In this document: in pieces, positions 48,890 through 61,035 of the stretch
How the letters are laid out: the number at the start of each line of letters is the position of its first letter
How positions within the stretch are numbered: the stretch's first letter is position 1
Source of the DNA: Parietaria judaica
Lineage: Eukaryota; Streptophyta; Magnoliopsida; Rosales; Urticaceae
DNA length: 64,000 bases
Direction: 5' to 3'
NCBI GenBank assembly: GCA_954871525.1
Contig: OX940870.1
Coordinates: 13,175,501-13,239,500 of the forward strand
Translations under genes and position numbers: made by a program
The notes under the pieces: model-generated
What the model saw: the letters and a program-made list of their open reading frames with translations, nothing else
Databases searched by the model: none
Told to the model about the DNA's origin: nothing

Positions 48890-49260
48890 CCGACCCATAA
48901 TTAAAATTATGTACGTGAGCGCTCCGGGAATAAGCCGGAGCCCACGACCCTAGAAAAAGCCGCGCCCAGGCCTTCGGGCAGGCCATGGTAGCACCCGCCT
49001 CGCGCTGGGCCAGCAGGCCGATTCCGCTGCCAGGCAGCGTGGGCCGCAGGCTAATGCGCGAGGCCCAGGCGCTGCGCACCAGGGTAACCCGCAAGGGTTT
49101 CGCCCTGGGCCTCGCCCTGGTTTGGGCCTTGCCACGGGCCTGGCCCGTGGCATCTAGGGTTTTGACCCTGGGGCTGCAGCGGCTGACCCTGGTCAGCCCT
49201 TGCCACGGGTTGGGCTGCGCCTTGTAGCCCGGCCAACTTTCCCAGCCTGATATTTCAGGT
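48890..49260 (-). other. GC-rich hairpin-rich leader of Copia-3
   Basis: A sharp GC island in otherwise AT-rich DNA, just downstream (in element sense) of the primer site. It is full of inverted words: GGCCTTCGGGCAGGCC, CACGGGCCTGGCCCGTG, CAGGGTAACCCGCAAGGGTT. The frames that open here on both strands are by-products of high GC and have no domain. It occupies the same place as the GC-rich block in Copia-4. Confidence 0.7.
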
Positions 49261-49398
49261 CGGGAAATAATCTAATTTTAAATTATTATTAAAATATCTA
49301 GAAATTAATTTCAATTCTAACTATTTATTTATTCATCAAATAATTCGTTCTTTAAACCGTTAAATTAAATTACGTAATTATTTATCCTTGAACCATGA

Positions 49399-49410
49399 GC
49401 TCTGAGACCA
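49399..49410 (-). promoter_or_regulatory. Primer-binding site, Copia-3
   Basis: GCTCTGAGACCA is the reverse complement of the initiator-Met tRNA site with one change (GAG for GAT). It lies two bases from the 5' LTR of this minus-strand element. Confidence 0.75.
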
Positions 49411-49412
49411 AT

Positions 49413-52172
49413 TGTTGGAAATCGGTGGTATCAAGACGACTTCCTTACCACGATAATAGCCTCTGAGGCGTCCCAGTAACATTTAAAAATTCATTTTAAA
49501 GCGGAAATCTTTTTACCGGACCGACGACACGGATATCGGGTAACAATCATTTTGTTAAGATCTGATAAATATTTCGAATTTAATATTTTCATAATCATTA
49601 TTAATAATCTAGTCGAATAGGAAATAAATAGAAAGCAGTAAATGGTTACATTTATTTACCCAGTGCATAAGGCCGTACCTCAACTGACGATTCCGGCTGC
49701 GCGTTCTGACTTGGGCAAGGCTCCGCCGGTGCTGAGCGAAACTCCCGTGATCTTCCAAGATATTCTCCATGATTCCCCGTACCAAAGCGTGGGCTTCGCC
49801 GGCAGGACTCCGTCGCAAAATTTAACTGACGGTTCTTTTAATGTTACTTGAGGAAATATTTTCTAAGCCGAACCAGAAGAGAGATCAGAAGCAGAAAACT
49901 CGCAGACCCTAGAGAGAGAGAGAGAGCTCGAGTTTTTGCTCTGGGAAGGTGAGTCAAAATGTGTAGAATGAGCCTCCTATTTATAGGCTCAAACTGTAAC
50001 CGATTTGGAGATTTTCCCTCCCATTATTCGAATTCTATTAATTAAATATAATTAATTATTTCAATCCAATGGTCCAGATTCAAACTCATGTAAATCAAAT
50101 GGATATAATTAATTAGGGATTTAATTAAATAATTATACATGATAAGATCAAAATATTTAATCTTATCGTCATATTATAATATTCGAATTATGTTATATAT
50201 ACATATTTAGAATTCGAATTTGATAATGATTATCTAGATCCAATGGTTAAAAAAAAATCTTAAACCAATCCAATGGATCAAATCAATTAGGGATAAAATC
50301 AAATACCCTAGGGTTTTACAAAACCCTAATTCGAACTCATCTCTCCATTATTATTCGAATTATATATATATATATTAACATTAGTTAATTTCTAATCCGA
50401 CGGTTAAAGATTAAATCTCAAAACAGATCCAACGGACATAATTAATTACAGGGATTTGTAATACCTAAACTTGGTCACCAAGTTTTCAGTTTCGAATTAC
50501 ATTTAGGGTTTAAATCAATTATCTAAATCCAACGGTTGATATTAAATCATAACTGATCCAATGGATTAAATTGATTTCAGGGTTTTGCCAAAATACCAAA
50601 CAATAGGTATTTATCCCGCAAATATAAATTCTTCGATTTACAGATTTGAATTTAGCTTGGGTTTGTATTCTCCAAACCCTAATTCGAATTTACACATGTA
50701 ACAATATATAAATATATATTTTTATTTATTAATATAAATCTTTCAATTATTAATTATTATTAATTAGATATTAATAATTAAATCCAAATAATTAAATTAT
50801 ATTAATAAAACTTGATCTCAATATCACATATTAAATGTCATGGTGCGACACCATCATTTAAATTCGTGACATGTGATTTAATTTCATAGTTTATCGAACC
50901 AAGTCATAAACTTAGAAAATCCATAAATCACAAACCGTAAGTCAGATTGACTTGGTTCAAAAAGCAAAGTTGCTTAGAATTTAATTTACAACAACATTGT
51001 GCTGTTCGAAAATCTAAATTCTAACTTTCTTTTTATCAGTTAATTCCGTGTACCAAAATATGATACTTTTGCCACGCTGCCGATCAAACTATCTGACGTC
51101 TGACACAGACTTGTCAGTTATATAAGTTGAGCCAAATGATTAAATATTATCCTGAATGTATTTTAATCACGTACGTATCATCCGTTACGGAGCTATTCTA
51201 GGGACCATTGACCCGTATCACTTAAGCTCCAACGAACTGCTAGTTGTTCGTCAAACCTCGAAGTGATTCCACTATAGACCTGATACTGCACTCTTTAGTG
51301 ATACGGTATATATTAGTCCCTTATAACAGCAGAATGTCCATTAGATTCAATCAAAGTCGGGTTATTGTCCTTTTACTTGATGACTCACACATGAGCAGGC
51401 GGTTTTTACCGTAATGCCCCTCAATGCATTTTCATCCTTAACTCAGCCAGTAGTTTTATGAGAAATCCACTTATGGTTTCGATTCATAAGTTGCGCACGG
51501 GTACCTCTCACTTCTAACCACTGACAACAAAGGGAATCATCATGACTCTGAAGAGAGCTGTGTGATGCCCATGTCTATGATCAAGCTATCCTTACTACTG
51601 ACTATCATGTTCCCAAAATAATAGTGTTGGGAACAGCGATAATATCTTGTGTTCTTTAACGGTTAAATCAAAGAACAATCAAGCCAGTAGCTCGGACTCA
51701 TTATCACTTAGGACTTAGAACTAATGTCCATTTGATCATCATTTTGTGACTCAACTACAAGTTATCAGTGACGGTCTTATATGAAAACTTCTCGAGTTTA
51801 AGTCAGGTCCGGTCAAGTATGAAGACGCTCCATACTTAATGCACTTCTAGTGAGTGACACACACATAATCTAGAATAGGATTGTTACTTAGTCACATTAA
51901 TGACCTTACCGATTAATGGGCTCCCACCCAGTTAATCAGGTCACAGACGTTTTAAGTTCATTTATTATGTTTATTAATTCGTCCTCACATGACTCTGTTG
52001 TGATAATAATAACATAATTGCATCCTTTATGAACTAAGGAATCAAACGCTCTATTTTACTCTACCAGAAACTATAATAAGATTAACATAATAAGCATCAT
52101 CTTTATTCAACGACTTGTCATAATCTTTTACAAATGGATAAATATATTGTTTAAGGACACATATGTCCAACA
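49413..52172 (-). repeat. Copia-3 5' LTR (2760 bp)
   Basis: Runs from TGTTGGAAATCGG to GTCCAACA. It is unusually long for copia. In the plus-strand reading it has a (GA)n run at about 49914-49928. Short frames inside it are chance. Confidence 0.85.
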
Positions 52173-52590
52173 ACTAGAGGCATACATCATCGTCATCAAG
52201 ATCGACACCAATCTCGTATTACAACAACAAGCAAGAGAATAATATGTGAAAAACTCCTTAAAATGTTCTAAAAAATTAGTCATTTGTTTCCACTCGGAAA
52301 ACCAACCTAGGAACATCCAAACTACATCTCCCCCATTCGAAACATACCTCTACTTGTAGACGAATGCACAACGTCGATTTTCCTATGGGTCGTCATAGTA
52401 GATTTCCCCCTTTTCTTTTCTCTTGTTTTTCTCACTCATCTCCTCCTCCAAGTCAGTTAGGATGACCTAGGATACATGGACGGGTCGTGGACCAATGGGT
52501 AAATAATAACCCACATTGTTGGCCATTCAATTAGGAAGGATACCCAACAAACTCCCCTGACCCGTCCGACTAGTTGGTGGCCCTCCATTT
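52173..52590 (-). mobile_element. Old copia LTR fragment with purine-tract edge
   Basis: Matches 39278-39735, from ACTAGAGGCATACATCATCG through GGATACCCAACA (52549) and on to AACTCCCCTGACCCGTCCGAC, the minus-strand purine tract. It is a second copy of the same family as 39080-40681, cut by Copia-3 on its left and ending near 52580. Confidence 0.7.
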
Positions 52591-54359
52591 GTAGTAACAA
52601 TTTAAGTAATATAATAGTATAATCGATTCGAGCACACATTATCAAAATTATAATTGAGAATAACCAATGCTTTTTCAAATTTATCAAACCAAATAGGCAT
52701 AAAAAATATACAATAGAGAACAATCCAAGTTATCTAACTAACTTGTAAATAATAGTGAGACAACAAATGTACTTTTCCATAATTATTCATAAGACATTTT
52801 TTTAGGGCCGGAAATTTTATACACAGTTTGTAACGTCTTGTCTATATATCGGTCACATGCCGTTTGTAAAAAAAATCTAAGAACTGGAACTGGGACGACA
52901 ATTTAATTTTTTTAAATCTTTATTATATTATAATGTTGAATTATTTTAATATTATAGATAATTTCCTTAATTTTTTGTTATATTTTGTACTTGATTATGA
53001 TAATTAGGACTTAGTATATATTGTGTATTTCTTTCATATTTTTTTTCTTCTAAATTTTATCCCGATTCTTATTTCCGGTTAAAAAACAATACTAAGATCA
53101 TTTTATAACCGGGAGCGTCATAAGAAAATCCTGATCTTTTTAGAACAGGAACAAAAAAGTTGACTTTTCAATACCCTATTCCGATTTCACGCCTACTTTT
53201 TTTTTTCTTTCGAAGGGATAAAAAATGCTAATCATGAACTTGAGACAGGGAAAGATCATAAGTGATCTTTTTACTTAATAATTCAAGGATTTTATTATTT
53301 TAAATTAAAGTAGAATGGGCTGAGCAGTCCAATGTAGTTGGGAAACTGAATGTTTTAATGGCAAGTCTTAATTATGCATAGCGACTTCACGACTAAAACT
53401 AATATTTATTCGACGACTACATTTGTTTAGTGACTATATATTATATAATTCATTATATTTATGTTATAAAGCAACAATAATCAAGCTGTCACGTGACATT
53501 AATTAGGTCAAATAATTGAACTCACTAACTAATTCATTAAATTACCCGACAATATATATAATTTGTTTATGCAGCATACATTTGATTTCTTGAAGGAAAC
53601 TTCAGGTTTAGAATTATTGTATCAAATCTCTCGACGTATCGGTTTTTGATGCAATAATTTATAAATATTCCTAAGGACAAAATAATATGTGCGTGGAGAA
53701 ACATGGCCAACTCATTTTTTTTATTGTTTAATTTTCATTCCAAAATCTGATATATATATATATAGGTTGACCAAATTTACATTCATATACATATAATAGG
53801 GATTAGGGAAAGTTATATTGGGATGCTTAAATTACATATATAAATACAGTAAGATATAAAGTTCGCAATACTTTGGATTCACGATTATATAAAGCTTCAT
53901 TAATAGAAATAATTATTTGTAGCTTGAAGGAAAATTGAAAAGGAAGTTTGTGTTTCTAAGGTAATAATACAGCTAAAAATAAAAACTCAGGCAAAATGGT
54001 ATTTAGATTCTATTTCTCGATATGAGGATGAAATTCCTATTTTTGGAATCGATGGAAACGGATATTGCGATATTTGGTAACATTATTTTGATTTCCGCTT
54101 CTGCTAATTTTTAGAAGAAAAAAGAAAATAAAAGAAGAAAATGTTAAATTACTTGAAAAACAAAAACTAAAGCTTAATTTGCATATTTGAAAGAGATCTT
54201 ATAATATTTTATAATATTGTTGAGCATGTGTTAGTTTTTCGAAATGAATTATTTGATGATTGCTTCTCATCTAGCGAATGATATGGCTCCCCATTATAAC
54301 AAGTTATCTTCTTACTAAATACATCATCGATTCTCTGAGAATTGTAAGACATAAAGGAA
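52591..54359. other. AT-rich intergenic DNA
   Basis: About 1.8 kb with no credible gene, RNA or transposon boundary. The minus-strand frame at 52457-52723 spans old LTR text and AT-rich DNA and has no domain. Confidence 0.55.
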
Positions 54360-54364
54360 AATGG

Positions 54365-55009
54365 TGTTGGTTATGCCCGAACCCGATATTGTATCTCTCG
54401 GGTTATCGGATATCGACCCGATAACCATAACCGACATAATGGGCCCACTCGGGCCCAAGTATTAATTATGATTCATATTAATTAATAATAGATTAATTAA
54501 TCCATGATTGGGCTTTTAGAAAGCCCATTAGGTGGGCTTTTAGAAAGCCCACTAGGTCATGACCATAGGGTATTATAAATACCCTAATATGACTCATAAT
54601 TAACAACACAACACAACACAATAGAAACCCTAGCCTCCTAGAATTCGAGCTCCCTCCCTAGTGAGTCGAATTTCGTGGCTTCCTCCCCGGTTCAATCAAC
54701 GGTTGATCATCTAAACACCAACTAGGATCTAACCTATCCTCCGAGGTGTTTTCCGGTCATCTAAGACGTTCCCGAGTGACGTGATGTACGAAATAGAGGC
54801 GCAACACTTGAGGCGCTAAATCCTAAATTCGACAAGCTCCAGAATCAAAGGAATCGGCAGTTATTCGGTATAGTTGGCAAAAGTACCGAAGTTTGGTAAC
54901 GATCTCTAAACTATATCTTAATTCTCGTAATTATTCTAGATCTTTATTGTTCGATGATATCCAATGATTTCCGCCTCGGGATTGAGAAAAGTCATCGAAA
55001 AACCCAACA
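54365..55009 (+). repeat. Copia-4 5' LTR
   Basis: TGTTGGTTATG...AACCCAACA. Near the start a GGTTATCGG / CCGATAACC type palindrome (about 54406-54429) and GGGCCCACTCGGGCCC are visible, as are two tandem copies of GGGCTTTTAGAAAGCCCA (about 54511 and 54535). TATAAATACC at about 54574 is a likely TATA box. Confidence 0.95.
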
Positions 55010-55010
55010 G

Positions 55011-55022
55011 TGGTATCAGAGC
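55011..55022 (+). promoter_or_regulatory. Primer-binding site, Copia-4
   Basis: TGGTATCAGAGC, one base after the 5' LTR; initiator-Met tRNA type. Confidence 0.92.
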
Positions 55023-55214
55023 CGGTCTGAGTAATTTTCGAAAATTAGATATGTTAACCGAAATAATTTTAGAAATTTTTTGGTATGATTAGATTTTCAG
55101 TGGGAGCGTTAGAAAATTAATTATGATTAATTTTGTGTGTTGTTCGGAATCCGATTTAGAATCGGGATTGGTTTTTATTTAATTTTAATGTGTATTATTA
55201 AATAATAAAAAGGG

Positions 55215-55745
55215 AAAAACAAACGGCGGCACCACCACCGGAACCGGCAGCGATTTGACCGTCGCCGCCATGGCTCCGGGAGGCGCCGGCGTTTGTGGCT
55301 CCCATTCGATGGGAGCCAATGGGCGACGGCTAGGGTTTCAAAACCCTAGCCGAAATAATATATTTTTTTTTTAAATCGTGTGGGCCTGATTGGATCAGGC
55401 CCACGGGCTGGGTTTTAACCCAGCCCAAATTTAATTCGAGGTGGGCCTGATTGGATCAGGCCCACGGGCTGGGTTTTTAACCCAGCCCCAATTCGCCCAG
55501 CCCGGATCGCAATGATCCGGGCACACCCAACCCGGGTCTGACCCGGGTACCCGACCCGGGTTGGACCCGGGGCTTCGGCCCGGGTCTAGGCTGACCCGGG
55601 CCCACACCGAACAGACCCAGATCCGGGTCAAAAATTAACTTTTTCCGGGCAAGGGCCTTCGGCCCTGCCCGGTCTCCCCGATCGTGACCGGGGTTGCCCG
55701 AGGGCAACCCGTACAAGCTCGGGTCTATCCCGAACTCGTATCCCG
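55215..55745 (+). other. GC-rich hairpin-rich leader of Copia-4
   Basis: A GC island built of strong inverted repeats: GGCTAGGGTTT/AAACCCTAGCC at 55329-55352, TGGGCCTGAT/ATCAGGCCCA and GGGCTGGGTT/AACCCAGCCC. The last two hairpins are present twice in tandem (55380-55426 and 55441-55488). Repeated CCCGGGTC words follow to about 55610. The minus-strand frames here (55431-55716) are compositional artefacts. A structured leader could serve RNA packaging or translation control; that is inference. Confidence 0.75.
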
Positions 55746-56961
55746 GTATTTGATATTTAATTATATTTATGTTTAATTATTTTAAAATACAATTTAAAGT
55801 GTTTATTTTATTTTATTTATAATTATTATAAATATCTTTAAATATGAGAATTGAAAATCTAATATATATGATATTAATTATTAATAAATATGATTTATTC
55901 AATATTATTATCAATCTTATGAAGTTTGTTTCCATTATTGTTTATGTTATTCATTTATTGATTTACAAATTGTTTGTTCATAAATTTTATTTATAATCAA
56001 TAATTCTTAATTAGATTAAGATAATAAATAATCTTTTACTTATTATAGTAATAGAAAAGATCTAAACTTTAATGGAAATAAAAGCTATATATATATATTG
56101 TGATTAAAGATAGTTTATCTATAAGATAGTTATTTATCTTTTATTTTGTAATATGACAAAACTTGATTAAAGATATCTTATCTATAAAGATAGTTATTTC
56201 TTTTTTATTCATTTATAGAAAAGATAAATCATGAATTAAGATATTTTATCTTTAAGTGATTTATTTATCTTTTATTTAAAGATAAAAGGGTTTGTCTTTA
56301 AAAATTTCATAATATATATATATATGTATACTTTCAGAAGTATATTTAATTCAAAATAGAATATGTTTTACAAAATAGAATTGTATATTACATATTCATT
56401 GTCTTAATTCTTAGAACATTTTAATTAGTTAACTATGTTTAGTTTAAGACAAAAGTTAGGATCACCTAAAACCCCTCAATAAATATTAGGTATAATGTCT
56501 TCCAACGGCCGGATCCTCGATCTAATTGAGAAAAATTTTGAGTGTGTCTCTAACCCAAGGGAGTACTCTTATACCCTCTTTTAGACGCGTAGGGCGACCT
56601 ATACTGTCCGCCGATTCACCCCTTGGGTCTACCTAAACGAGTACTCTAATTAGATTAGATATCGTAGACAATTCTTTTGAAACCGGTTAGAATGATAAAT
56701 GAAAAATTGTTTTTCTTTTCTAAACGTCAGAGATAATATAGGATATTAGAGCAATTGTTGACTTTCTCTGAGTGACTAATTAATGGAATTGATGAGGGTT
56801 ACTTTTCCATTAACAAATCACGAAATATTATATAAAGCCCTTATAATATATACTTTTATGTAACATCTTTATTATAATAAGTAATTTATAATTTACATGT
56901 AAATACTAGAATTAATATTGTGCTTATTCAGTTTTTATTCAAAAATTGTAGAAACTAAACA
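55746..56961 (+). other. Copia-4 AT-rich leader before gag
   Basis: About 1.2 kb, AT-rich, with repeats of AAAGATA(G)TTTATCT-type words at 56096-56290 that form inverted pairs. No open frame. It leads to the gag ATG at 56962. Confidence 0.6.
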
Positions 56962-59900
56962 ATGTCTAGCAGCTCACTAAGATCCATCCTTGAGAAGGAA
57001 AACATCTTAAACGGAAGAAATTTTCCGGAATGGCAAAGACGCCTCAAAATTGTGCTCAGGCACGAAAAGAAGGAGGTTATCATTATGAATGAACCTCCAG
57101 CTGAACCTCCTGCTACTGCATCCCGAGCAGACAAAGATGCTTATAAGAAGCATACTGATGAAGCCGCTGAAGTAGCTTGTCTCATGTTAGCAACCATGAC
57201 ACCAAATCTCATGGAGCAACATGAGAACATGTCTGCCTGGGAAATGATTCAACATCTCAAGAAGATGTATGATCAAGAAGCACGTCATACAAGATTCAGG
57301 ATAATGAAAAATTTGCTAAGAGCAAAATTAACTGATGGAAACAATGTGCATGATCATGTTCTGAAGATGATCAGCTGGTCAAAAAGTCTGACCAAACAAG
57401 AGATAAAGATCCCTGAGGAAGTATACATTGATATTGTGCTCAACTCTCTCCCCGATTCTTATAATCAGTTTAGACTGAATTATAATATGTCCCCTGAATC
57501 AAAGAGTCTTCATCAGCTTCACAACATGTTGCAAACAGCTGAGGGTAATGTACCCAAGGGACAGAATAGAACTATTAATGCTATAAATAGCAAGTTCAAG
57601 GGAAAGAAGCAGTATGTTCAGAAGAATAAAGGCAAGGCTCCATATAACTTGAAGGTTAAGGCTCGTGCCATGAAACCCAAAGTTGGAGCCACTCCCGATC
57701 ATAAGTGTTTTCACTGCGATAAGAAGGGGCACTGGAAAAGGAATTGTCCTTTGTACCTTGCAGAGATCAAGAAGTTGAAGAAGAGTTCCAACTCCACCAC
57801 AGGTATAAATGTTATAGAAGTGAATCTTACTACCTCTAAAGATTGGGTATTAGATACAGCATGTGGTACTCATATTTGTACTGACATGCAGACTCTGAAG
57901 AGAAGTAAGATGCTGAGGAAGGATGAGACCAACATGCGCGTGGCAAATGGAGCACCAGTTGTTGCAAAAGCTGTGGGCCATGTAGATCTCAACACCTCAG
58001 CAGGAATGATTTTAGAATTAAATGATTGTCATTTCGTACCTTCCATTACCAAGAACATAATTTCTATTCCAGAATTGGATGTTTTAGGTTTTGATTTTAA
58101 AATTGGGAACAAGCGTTGTGCGGTTTTTAAGGATGGTATTTGTTATGGTATTGCTTATTTATCAAACGGTCTTTATTCGTTGAATACCTCTGAAAATCAT
58201 GTTTATAACATCTCCAATAAAAGAGTGAAACCCAACCTTGTCAATACGGCCTATCTCTGGCACTGTCGACTTGGCCATATAGGCGAGAAGCGCATAACTC
58301 AGCTTCACAAACAAGGAAGACTGGATGATTTTGATTATGAATCTTATAACACATGTGAATCTTGCCTGGTCGGGAAAATGACATAACCTTCCTTCAAAGG
58401 AACTTATGAGAGAAAGAAAGGACTATTGGACCTCATACATTCAGATGTATGTGGACCAATACCCATTCAGGCTAAAGAAGGTTTCAGGTATTTCATCACC
58501 TTCACTGATGACTTCAGTCGATACGGTTATGTATACCTAATGAAACACAAATCTGAATCGCTTGAAAAGTTCAAACAGTTCAAGAATGAAGCTGAAAATC
58601 AGTTAGCGAGAAAAGTTAAAGCCATACGATCTGATCGAGGTGGCGAATACTTGAGCGATGATTTCAAAGCTTACCTCCGTGACATGGGAATCATTTCATC
58701 ACTGACCCCTCCGGGTACACCTCAACTAAATTGTGTATCTGAGAGGAGAAATCGAACCTTGTTGGACATGGTTCGATCAATGATGAATAAAACTGACTTA
58801 CCTGAGTCCCTATGGGGACATGCACTTATGACAGCAGCTACCACACTGAACTGTGTACCATCTAAGACGGTTCCTTCAACCCCATATGAGATATGGAAAG
58901 GAAAAATACCGGATTTGCATTTCATGAGAATCTGGGGATGTGAGGCATATGTCAAGACTCTAATGTCTGACAAGCTCAGTCCCAAATCGGTTAAATGTAA
59001 TTTTGTGGGATACCCAACAGAAACTCCTGGGTATTACTTCTATCAAAAACACACAGGCAAAATAATAGTTGCCAAAACCGGTGTTTTCTTAGAAGAAGAT
59101 TTTCTCTCTAGAAAGTCTAGTGGGAGAAACATTGTTCTTAATGAAGAGCAAGAACCACAAGATACTCAAGAACAAGAAATGGACACAGAAGGTACTCACA
59201 CATCGAGTTATGAACATCATGATCAGATCATGGTTGATAACCAAATAGAAAACGTTGTTCTAAACAAAGAAGTTGAAAATGAGATTATCAATGAAGAACC
59301 TCAAGAAAATATAGTTCTATACGATGTGCCCATACAAGATGGGATAAATGAGCAACCAGATTACACACTGACATCACGAAGATCAATTAGAGAGAGTCAA
59401 CCTCCTCTTAAATTGAACCTTCTTGTTTCAATAGAAGATGAAACTGTTCATGAAGACGATGGTGAAGAACCTGAATCTTATAACGAAGCAATGTCGGGAG
59501 ATGACTCAGACAAATGGCTAGAAGCCATGAACTCTGAAATGGACTCCATGTATAGCAACGAAGTATGGGACCTCGTTGATGCTCCCAAAGGGTCGAAACC
59601 CATTGGTTGCAAATGGATCTTCAAAAGGAAGATCGACATGGATGGCAAAATACAAACTTACAAAGGAAGATTAGTCGCTAAAGGTTATCGACAGATTCAT
59701 GGTATTGACTATGATGAAAATTTCTCTCCTGTTGCCATGTTCAAGTCCATAAGAATCTTGCTAGCCATTGCAGCATTTCATGATTATGACATCTGGCAAA
59801 TGGATGTGAAAACCGCGTTCTTGAATGGTGTTCTCGAAGAGGATGTGTACATGACACAACCTGAAGGTTTCATAGACCGCAAACATCCAAATAAGGTTTG

Positions 59901-61035
59901 CAAATTGAAAAGATCAATTTATGGTCTTAAGCAAGCATCTCGAAGCTGGAATCGTCGTTTTGATGAATCAATTACTGATTTTGGTTTTGTTAAGAACAAA
60001 GACGATCCTTGTGTATATATCAAATCGAGTGGGAGCAAAATAGTTTTCCTGATTCTCTATGTAGATGACATACTGATAATAGGAAACGATACATCTGAAC
60101 TCCAGACCGTGAAGGAGTGGTTGAGAAAATGTTTCTCAATGAAAGACTTAGGAGAAGCCGCCTATATACTAGGCGTAAAGATTCAAAGAAATAGAAATCA
60201 AAATATCTTATCTCTAAGCCAAGGTACATATATTGACAAAATTGTTAAAAGGTTCAAAATGGACAACTCGGAAAAAGGTTTTACACCGATGACCCATAAG
60301 ACATACTTGACCAAGAAGCAATGTCCGGTTTCTTCAGAAGAAATCAAAAGTATGGAGAAAATTCCATACGCTTCAGCTATTGGTTCAATAATGTATGCAA
60401 TGATATGTACTAGACCAGATGTAGCTTTTGCCTTAAGCATGACAAGCAGATTTCAATCAAACCCTGGTTTCAACCATTGGACAGCCGTTAAGAATATCTT
60501 GCGTTATTTAAATAGAACAAAAGATAGATGTTTGACATACGGTGGTGCAAAAGAATTAACTTTTGAAGGATATTCTGATGCAAGCTTCCAAACAGACAGG
60601 GATGATTTCAAATCTCAAACAGGATATGTATTCTGTGCAAATGGTGGTGTTGTTACGTGAAACAGCAGTAAACAAGCTACGGTAGCTGATTCAACCACAG
60701 AATCTGAGTACATCGCTGCATCTGATGCTGCAAAAGAGGCTGTATGGATCAAGAAATTTGTTTCTGATCTTGGTGTAGTTCCTAGCATTGGTGATCCTGT
60801 GAAGCTTTTCTGTGATAACAACGGAGCTATAGCACAAGCCAAGGAACCAAGATCACACAAGACAGCAAAGCATGTACTCAGAAAGTACCATCTGATCAGA
60901 GACATTATTGATCGGAAGGACATAGAGATGAGGAGAGTAGACACTGAAGAAAATGTAGCAGATCCGATGACAAAATCTTTATCGAAAGAAAAACACATTC
61001 GTCATGCGGAAAGTATTGGGATAAAGAACCCATAA
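56962..61035 (+). pseudogene. Copia-4 gag-pol polyprotein with two premature stops
   Basis: A single reading frame of 1358 codons. gag (1-~235) has NFPEWQRRLKIVLRHEKKE and a UBN2 region. The zinc knuckle is CFHCDKKGHWKRNC (about 251-264). Protease WVLDTACGTHIC has Ala where DTG has Gly. The integrase head ends CESCLVGKMT, and the first stop, TAA at 58384-58386, stands where relatives have a sense codon. The integrase core has HSDVCGP, RSDRGGEY and SERRNRT. RT has FSPVAMFKSIRILLAI, MDVKTAFLNG and YVDDILIIGN. The second stop, TGA at 60658-60660, replaces Trp of the AVSW motif. RNase H then runs from DSTTESEYIAA to the genuine TAA at 61033-61035. Without these stops the frame would be full length, so inactivation is recent. 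Confidence 0.9.

Larger units (their letters stand above)
42418..52172 (-). mobile_element. Copia-3: long-LTR copia element keeping only RT-RNase H
   Basis: A minus-strand element with a complete 2760-bp 5' LTR (49413-52172) and a 5'-clipped 3' LTR (42418-44437). Primer site, purine tract (ACAAGTGGGAGAT) and RT-RNase H are recognisable. No gag, protease or integrase can be found between 46048 and 49400. Its terminal sequence TGTTGG and its purine tract match Copia-4, so the two share a lineage. No matching target duplication can be read because the left end is lost. Confidence 0.8.

Noticed and set aside
48855..49236. Overlapping 60-80-codon frames on both strands in the GC island
   Set aside because: Open in several frames at once because of high GC. 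They are Ala/Gly/Pro/Arg-rich with no domain and lie in a retrotransposon leader.
55431..55716. Minus-strand frames rich in PGSNPGR
   Set aside because: Produced by repeated CCCGGGTC words in the Copia-4 leader, antisense to the element, with no promoter or domain.
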